This document shows, piece by piece, positions 58,717-64,000 of a stretch of 64,000 nucleotides of DNA. The number at the start of each line of letters is the position of its first letter. Position 1 is the stretch's first letter. Location: the NCBI RefSeq assembly GCF_003628505.1, contig NZ_RBZP01000002.1, positions 186,001 through 250,000 on the forward strand, read 5' to 3'. The notes under the pieces were generated by a model. The model had not been told where the DNA came from. It worked only from the letters and a program-made list of their open reading frames with translations, and ran no database searches. The position numbers were made by a program, and so were the translations under genes. The DNA comes from Oceanobacillus halophilus (GTDB taxonomy: Bacteria > Bacillota > Bacilli > Bacillales > Amphibacillaceae).

Positions 58717-59415
58717 TCAATTTTTTTGTCCTTTTCTTTCAATTACCTCTATCTCGTCACCTCCACCTACGATAACTTTATCCGCCATATTAGTAAATAA
58801 GCCTGTCTCTACAACGCCCACCATTAATTTTAGTTGTTTATGTAGTTTCTCTGGTTCAAGAATTTCATTAAAGTAACAATCTAAAATATAATTGCCATTA
58901 TCTGTTATATATATATCATTCTCTCTATGACGCAATTTCCATTCACAGCCTAAAGATTCGACTTCCTTTGCTGTCATTTCCCAGCCAAAAGGTAAAACTT
59001 CTACTGGTAAAGGAAATCTTCCAAGATGTTGAACCTTTTTCGATTGATCCACAATAATAATTAGTTCTTTTGCAGCCTGTGCAATAATCTTCTCACGAAA
59101 GAGTGCACCACCGCCGCCTTTTATTAAGTGTAGGTTTTCATCCACTTCATCCGCACCATCGATTGTAATATCTAAGCCTTCTACTTGAGAGAAGTCTGTT
59201 AAAGGTACCCCAAATTCCTTTGCCCAATCTCCAGTTAAATCGGAGGACGGAATACCTTCTACCTTTAATCCTTCCTCTTTCACCCGTTCACCTAATTTTT
59301 TCACCATCCAGTAAACCGTTGAGCCAGAACCTAACCCAATTTTCATGCCATCTTTTATATAATGAACAGCTTCTTCCCCTACTAGCTTTTTTAATTGGTC
59401 TTGTTTGCTTAACAT
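58717..59415 (-). CDS. rpiA: ribose-5-phosphate isomerase A
   Basis: 232 residues from ATG 59415 (MLSKQDQLKK), seven bases after AGGAGG; the frame opens further upstream without a site. Motifs are KIGLGSGSTVYWMVKKLG, DITIDGADEVDENLHLIKGGGGALFREKI (Asp, Glu and Lys of the active site) and TGLFTNMADKVIVG. It interconverts ribose and ribulose 5-phosphate in the pentose pathway. It follows the hydrolase gene by 36 bases. Confidence 0.95.
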   Translation of the reverse strand: MLSKQDQLKKLVGEEAVHYIKDGMKIGLGSGSTVYWMVKKLGERVKEEGLKVEGIPSSDLTGDWAKEFGVPLTDFSQVEGLDITIDGADEVDENLHLIKGGGGALFREKIIAQAAKELIIIVDQSKKVQHLGRFPLPVEVLPFGWEMTAKEVESLGCEWKLRHRENDIYITDNGNYILDCYFNEILEPEKLHKQLKLMVGVVETGLFTNMADKVIVGGGDEIEVIERKGQKN

Positions 59416-59451
59416 GCTGATACCTCCTATCCAATATACTCTCATTATAGC

Positions 59452-60309
59452 TTATCTATTTACGGTTCTCCACGTTTCTACTAAACTTTTTGCAATCGTT
59501 TTTATCACTTTTTCGTTTTTGTCATAATGAAAATGGGATAACGGATTCCAACTGGTAATGATTCCACCTGCATTAACGGATATATCTTTTGTTACGGCTT
59601 GATTATAAGTTTCATTTATATGTTTTAAAGGGAAAGCGAGTACATCATCTTTATCATAAAAATTAATCCATTCTCCTTGAAGCTGGGGATATAGTTTTTT
59701 TATCTTATCGGAAGGAACGGTGATTGGTGCACCAAAATCAATATAGCGAAGAGACCATAATGCTAGTGGGCTTCCTGTTGTGTAAAACAAAGATAATGTT
59801 TCACATTGCTCTAATGGGGAGTTGCCAGTGCACTTCCTCGTTTCCAGTCCTCTTTTCTCTTTTTTATATTGAAGATCATAAAAATAATTACTAGCAACTA
59901 CAGTACCTAAACTATGACTGATTACACAAAGTGGAGCATCTGGTCCAGCCTTCTCTTTTAATTCATTTATAGCAGATGCAACATATGCATGGACTTTATC
60001 ATAATTTTGATTTGGCTGATTGGTTGGCTGGTATGCAATGGCATCTGCTAGAAATTCAATAACAAACCGTCTCAAACGTGCATAATCCAAATCTTCATTT
60101 GCCTTTAGTCGATTCCAAAGCTCCGCTTGTTCCTTTTCAAAAACAGTAGACCAATGAATTGGCTTAAATACGAAATATTTTTCATATGATTGTTTATCAT
60201 TCAATTCTTTCCTAAACCTTTTTTCCAATTTGGAAATCATGGCATCAGCAAAATCCTCTTCCGGAGTTCCTGCCCCATGAAATATAGCAACAGCCAGCTT
60301 TTTTTTCAT
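59452..60309 (-). CDS. alpha/beta hydrolase fold protein, lipase-like
   Basis: 285 residues from ATG 60309. It begins KLAVAIFHGAGTPEED and has the nucleophile elbow CVISHSLGTVVASNYF, so the serine is in SHSLG. A DDVLAFP segment and HFHYDKN near the end may supply the Asp and His. No signal peptide or membrane segment is seen, so it is probably cytoplasmic. Function unknown. It is probably the first gene of a two-gene unit with rpiA. Confidence 0.72.
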   Translation of the reverse strand: MKKKLAVAIFHGAGTPEEDFADAMISKLEKRFRKELNDKQSYEKYFVFKPIHWSTVFEKEQAELWNRLKANEDLDYARLRRFVIEFLADAIAYQPTNQPNQNYDKVHAYVASAINELKEKAGPDAPLCVISHSLGTVVASNYFYDLQYKKEKRGLETRKCTGNSPLEQCETLSLFYTTGSPLALWSLRYIDFGAPITVPSDKIKKLYPQLQGEWINFYDKDDVLAFPLKHINETYNQAVTKDISVNAGGIITSWNPLSHFHYDKNEKVIKTIAKSLVETWRTVNR

Positions 60310-60415
60310 ACATCCCACTCCCCTCTCCTATAAATCGTACGCTATCGCAAAACTTTAAAAAAGAGAAAAAATACCCATCCTTCCTTCGACAAAATTCGGG
60401 GAGTGACAGGCACCA

Positions 60416-60452
60416 AAAAGGAAGACTCACATTAAAATGAGTCTTCCTTTTC
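60416..60452 (-). terminator. terminator of the ABC importer genes
   Basis: AAAAGGAAGACTCA pairs perfectly with TGAGTCTTCCTTTT around CATTAAAA, just after the binding-protein stop. Confidence 0.9.
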
Positions 60453-60461
60453 TATTGAATA

Positions 60462-62324
60462 TTAAGGTAATAAAGGTTCTTCCTGTGTTAAACCAACTTC
60501 ATGCCAATCATCCCATTGCCATTGGATGGAATAGTCCGTTACTCGGTTGTTAACCGGTACTAATGCTGCACGATAAAGTGTAGGGAATACTGGAATATCA
60601 TCTACCATCAATTGTTGCCATTCTTTATAAACCTCTTTACGATAATCTGTATCTAGTGATTTTTCAGAAGCACCCTCTTGTAATAGACGGTCATTTTCCT
60701 CACTAGCATAACGTGGGTAATTAAACATGGCGTGGCGTCCATATAAACCTTGCTGGTCTACGTCACTACCAGTACCCCATGCACCTTGATAAATGTCGAT
60801 TCCGGGGTCATCTGCTTCTATACGATCATAGAAGGAGTTAAATTCCAACAAACGTCCATCTACAAGTTCCACTTTCAGACCAACTTGTTCCCATGCTTGC
60901 ATGTAATAATTAGCAATTGGTTCTGCAGTGTCTCCTCCAGACATAGAAGCAAAGTTAATAACTAACTCTTCTCCTTCTGGATTTTCACGAATTCCATCAC
61001 CATCTGTATCTTCATATCCTGCTTCATCCAAAATTCTGTTTGCCTCATCTAGGTCATAAGATGGTGCTTCAATCGTTGGATCATGATAATCAGGGAACGC
61101 TGGAATAATCAAGGTCGTACCAGCCCAACGAAGTCCGTTGTAGAACTGTTCACCTACTGAATCATTATCAACAGCATACCACATAGCGCGACGTAAATTG
61201 ACATCAGCCATTTTAGCATCCGGATCCATAACTACTTCCCCAGCATCTGCATCCCATTTTCCTAGTTTAAATCCAATATACGTATAAGCCAAATCAGTTT
61301 GACCCAACCATTCAACATTTGTTAATGATTCTTCTACATCTGGAAATTGATCTGTTGGGAAACTATCCACCATATCTACTTCACCCGTTTCTAATGCTTG
61401 TGCTACGGTTGTTGGTGGAATAACTTTTAATGTCAGTCCATCTAGTTTTGGTGTACCTTGATAGTAATCTTCGTTAGCTACGAAGGTTACAGACTCCCCA
61501 GGTACTATACTTTCTACTTTAAACGGCCCCATACCAATAGGGTTTTTACGTACTTCATCTGAAGCTGCCATATCTGCTACTTCAATGCCCTCAAATACGT
61601 GTTTTGGCATTGCATAGGTCCAAATACCGCTTGCTAACAGGGATGGATTTGCTTCCTTATACGTGATCGTTAATGTTTTCTCATCCACTACCTCGATACC
61701 TGAAATCGTATCTGCTTCTCCAGCATGATACTCTTCCATCCCTACAATATTTTGAAAAGTAGCATCATAACGTACCCCATCATAATCAGGGTGACCAATT
61801 ACTTCATACGAGAATAACCAATCTTCTGCTTTAACCGGTTCTCCATCATGCCAATTCACATTATCTTTGATAGTAAGTGTAAAGGTTTTACCATCTTCAC
61901 TCACGTCAAATGTCGCTGCACCCTCTTGTGTATAGTTAAAGTTATTGTCTACAGCTAATAGGGATTCATCAAAAAACTTAATAATTTCTGCATCTGGAGT
62001 CCCTGAATAGAAATTGTAGTTCAAAGTACCTTCAAACGGCGTATCAGTTACTAAACCATATTGCAGTGTACCTCCGTCAATAGCTTCCCCTTCATTTGTT
62101 TTATCTCTGCCAAAGTCTTCGATGGAATATAAACCATCTTCGCTCGATTCTTCTTCTGATTCCTCTTCGCTTTCTTCAGCTTCTTCTGTCCCTTCTTCTT
62201 CCGTAGCATCTGGTTCATCTGTTCCTTCCGTTTCTTCATCCGAACCACTGCTACACGCTGCTAATACCAATAGCGATACAAGCATGATGAAGAGTAGCCA
62301 CTTACTAAATTTTCCTTTCTCCAT
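60462..62324 (-). CDS. peptide-type ABC transporter substrate-binding lipoprotein
   Basis: 620 residues. The lipoprotein signal is MEKGKFSKWLLFIMLVSLLV followed by LAACSSGS, giving lipidation at Cys24. Residues about 27-62 are an extremely acidic linker (many E, D, S, T). The mature part is a family 5 solute-binding protein: DNVNWHDGEPVKAEDWLFSY, IGMGPFKVESIVPGE, LRRAMWYAVDND, AWEQVGLKVELV. It carries oligopeptides or related solutes to the membrane complex. It is the last of three genes; AGGGAGG precedes the ATG. The acidic linker fits a salt-adapted organism. Confidence 0.92.
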   Translation of the reverse strand: MEKGKFSKWLLFIMLVSLLVLAACSSGSDEETEGTDEPDATEEEGTEEAEESEEESEEESSEDGLYSIEDFGRDKTNEGEAIDGGTLQYGLVTDTPFEGTLNYNFYSGTPDAEIIKFFDESLLAVDNNFNYTQEGAATFDVSEDGKTFTLTIKDNVNWHDGEPVKAEDWLFSYEVIGHPDYDGVRYDATFQNIVGMEEYHAGEADTISGIEVVDEKTLTITYKEANPSLLASGIWTYAMPKHVFEGIEVADMAASDEVRKNPIGMGPFKVESIVPGESVTFVANEDYYQGTPKLDGLTLKVIPPTTVAQALETGEVDMVDSFPTDQFPDVEESLTNVEWLGQTDLAYTYIGFKLGKWDADAGEVVMDPDAKMADVNLRRAMWYAVDNDSVGEQFYNGLRWAGTTLIIPAFPDYHDPTIEAPSYDLDEANRILDEAGYEDTDGDGIRENPEGEELVINFASMSGGDTAEPIANYYMQAWEQVGLKVELVDGRLLEFNSFYDRIEADDPGIDIYQGAWGTGSDVDQQGLYGRHAMFNYPRYASEENDRLLQEGASEKSLDTDYRKEVYKEWQQLMVDDIPVFPTLYRAALVPVNNRVTDYSIQWQWDDWHEVGLTQEEPLLP

Positions 62325-62455
62325 TCCTTTAACCTCCCTTTTTTATTCCCTCTTTGTTTCCAATCAGCCCTCCCTATGTATGCCTGAGCTGATTATATAT
62401 ACTAACATCAATCAAATTGAATGATGGAAGTAATGAATAGAATATCACAACCCTA

Positions 62456-63361
62456 CTATCCCCTTCTCTGTCTTGCATCAGTAGCACGCCTTAACGCTTC
62501 TCCTACGTTTCTTACAGCAAGCATCAATACTAGAATCATTACTGCTGCAGGCACCCAAATCCACCATCGATGTTCGAGCGTCTGTGGATTCGTAGCATAA
62601 CTTAATAGAGTACCGAGACTTGGCGTACTCTCAGGAAAACCAAATCCTAAAAAGGAAAGTCCTGATTCTAATCCTATGTTAGATGCCAAATTTAATGTCA
62701 ATGTTACAATTATTAAGGAACTTATATTAGGCATGACTTCTCTGAATATAATTTTAAAATTAGATGTACCTAATGTTCTCGATGCTTGCACATAATCGAG
62801 TTCTTTCTCTTGTAGCGCTTTTGACCTTATCAGCCTGGCAATTCCCATCCAGCTGAATGCCGTAAAGATTAAAGAAAAAGCTAGTATTGTATAGTTAGGA
62901 ACAATAGAAACAAATACAATAACAAGCATAATAAAAGGCAATACTTGAAAAAAGTCTAATATTCGCATCAGAACATTGTCTATATGCCCGCCAAAAAAGC
63001 CGGCAATCAATCCAAATGTTATTCCAATCATCCCACTTAACAATGTAACGATAAAACCAATAGAAAGTGAATTTCGTGTACCAATAATTAATTGTCCAAA
63101 CACATCACGACCACCATAGTCAGTTCCTAGAATAAATTCTTCTGATGGTGGTTCGTGGATTGCAAAAAGATCTACTTTTACTATTTCTTTCTCATCCATG
63201 ATGAAAGAGACACCATACACAAATACGATTATTAAGATTAATAGAATGAGAGACACAAGCGCCAACTTATCTCTTACTAGTTCCCTCCACAATATCTTTA
63301 ACCCGGATGGACTTTTAGCTGAATCTTGCTGACTCGACATATTCATATTGTTCATTTCCAT
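62456..63361 (-). CDS. peptide-type ABC transporter permease (OppC/AppC-like)
   Basis: 301 residues with an N-terminal cytoplasmic tail, a first membrane helix (ALVSLILLILIIVFVYGV), a periplasmic part with FILGTDYGGRDVFGQLIIGTR, and five more helices. The EAA loop ASRTLGTSNFKIIFREVMPN docks the ATPase. The order, after an OppB-like gene, is standard for such importers. The ATP-binding subunits are not visible and must be elsewhere. Start ATG 63361, seven bases after GAGG. Confidence 0.92.
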   Translation of the reverse strand: MEMNNMNMSSQQDSAKSPSGLKILWRELVRDKLALVSLILLILIIVFVYGVSFIMDEKEIVKVDLFAIHEPPSEEFILGTDYGGRDVFGQLIIGTRNSLSIGFIVTLLSGMIGITFGLIAGFFGGHIDNVLMRILDFFQVLPFIMLVIVFVSIVPNYTILAFSLIFTAFSWMGIARLIRSKALQEKELDYVQASRTLGTSNFKIIFREVMPNISSLIIVTLTLNLASNIGLESGLSFLGFGFPESTPSLGTLLSYATNPQTLEHRWWIWVPAAVMILVLMLAVRNVGEALRRATDARQRRG

Positions 63362-63391
63362 TTTTTCACCTCAGAGAGTCTGTCGTGTTTC

Positions 63392-64000
63392 TTACTTAAT
63401 ACGTATACGCGGGTCAACAACACTTAAGATAATATCTGAAATTAATGCGCCTAAAATAGCTGCCGCCCCAAATAATAATACAACTGCATTTACTACACTG
63501 AAGTCTCGTTGTAAGACAGATTCTATAAATAACTGTCCCATCCCTGGGAAACTAAAGATTTGTTCAACAAAGATAGTTCCTGTAATGAGCATTGTAATTT
63601 CATATCCAAAAAAAGCTGCTATTGGAAGTAATGAGTTTCTTAAAATATGTCTATTATAAACTCTGGACTCGGAAGCACCTTTTGCTCTAGCCGTAATAAC
63701 GAAATCTCTTTGTTTTGTATCAACTATTTCACTTCGCAGATACTGAACAGTGGATACGGTTTGAATTAAAGCTATTGATAATGCTGGCAATAATAAATGG
63801 TTAATTTTACTCATGACATAGTCTATTGTGCCAGGCTCTGTGCCCGGCGCAACGCTTCCGCCTGTAGGAAACCATTGTAACTGATATCCAAATATCCATA
63901 ACATAACTAATGCAAATATAAATAATGGTGTGGCAAAACCTATATAAGTGTAACCAGTAATAGATGAATCAAGTAAGGTATCATTGTAGCGCCCACTGAT
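63392..64000 (-). CDS. peptide-type ABC transporter permease (OppB/AppB-like), 5' end cut by window edge
   Basis: The frame is open to base 64000 on the minus strand, so the N-terminus lies outside. The 202 visible residues have the OppB-type LLPALSIALIQTVSTVQYLRSEIVD, the EAA region ARAKGASESRVYNRHILRNSLLPIAAFFGYEI, TGTIFVEQIFSFPGMGQLFIESVLQRD and the end SDIILSVVDPRIRI. It precedes the OppC-like gene by 30 bases. Confidence 0.92.
   Translation of the reverse strand: MSGRYNDTLLDSSITGYTYIGFATPLFIFALVMLWIFGYQLQWFPTGGSVAPGTEPGTIDYVMSKINHLLLPALSIALIQTVSTVQYLRSEIVDTKQRDFVITARAKGASESRVYNRHILRNSLLPIAAFFGYEITMLITGTIFVEQIFSFPGMGQLFIESVLQRDFSVVNAVVLLFGAAAILGALISDIILSVVDPRIRIK

Overview
This is a low-GC Gram-positive chromosomal segment. 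Protein content, AGGAGG ribosome binding sites, Rex/CcpA/PerR-type operators and the families of long intergenic repeats all point to a spore-forming, probably halotolerant member of the Bacillaceae, of the Oceanobacillus/Virgibacillus kind. That assignment is inferred from gene content; no rRNA or tRNA is present. Nothing looks like a prophage, plasmid, CRISPR array or complete insertion sequence. The window is core metabolism with many small repeat elements between the genes. Both ends cut a gene: a CheR-type methyltransferase on the left and an oligopeptide-type permease on the right.

Left third (0.7-13.5 kb, all minus strand): a nitrogen block. gltB-gltD (glutamate synthase), an LL-diaminopimelate-aminotransferase-like gene, dapF and glnA are packed as one run. 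Glutamate made by GltBD/GlnA is the likely amino donor for meso-diaminopimelate. After a hairpin and a small tandem repeat come amt, a GlnD-like DUF294 nucleotidyltransferase and a DEDDh exonuclease, which overlap or nearly touch. This transporter/nucleotidyltransferase/nuclease trio is the best candidate here for a poorly described system.

14-31 kb: an AraC regulator, a DUF438/PAS protein, a glycine/tyrosine-rich small gene broken by an in-frame stop, a P1B-4 (PfeT-like) metal exporter with PerR- and Fur-like operators, yyaL, ferredoxin, topB, ytaF, an atypical SDR, a P2-type cation ATPase and an AEC transporter.

31-44 kb: cvfB, an RpiR regulator divergent from a short 6-phosphogluconate dehydrogenase, small unknown genes, a HAD phosphatase, a two-gene chromate transporter, a YwrD-like gamma-glutamyltransferase, a threonine dehydratase-like gene, an Est30-like esterase and glpK with a cre site.

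44-52 kb: queF behind a preQ1-I riboswitch, with a 182-bp repeat element wedged between riboswitch and gene; then pflB-pflA and adhE, both with Rex-like and cre-like sites, forming a mixed-acid/ethanol fermentation set.

52-64 kb: serC-serA behind a ZTP (pfl-motif) riboswitch, a YciI protein, an asparagine synthetase, a hydrolase-rpiA pair and an ABC importer (lipoprotein plus two permeases).

The non-coding part is rich. There are four long copies and two relics of a MITE-like element with imperfect terminal inverted repeats (perfect 8-bp target duplications at two copies), three arrays of about 20-bp tandem repeats, and three other inverted-repeat element families.
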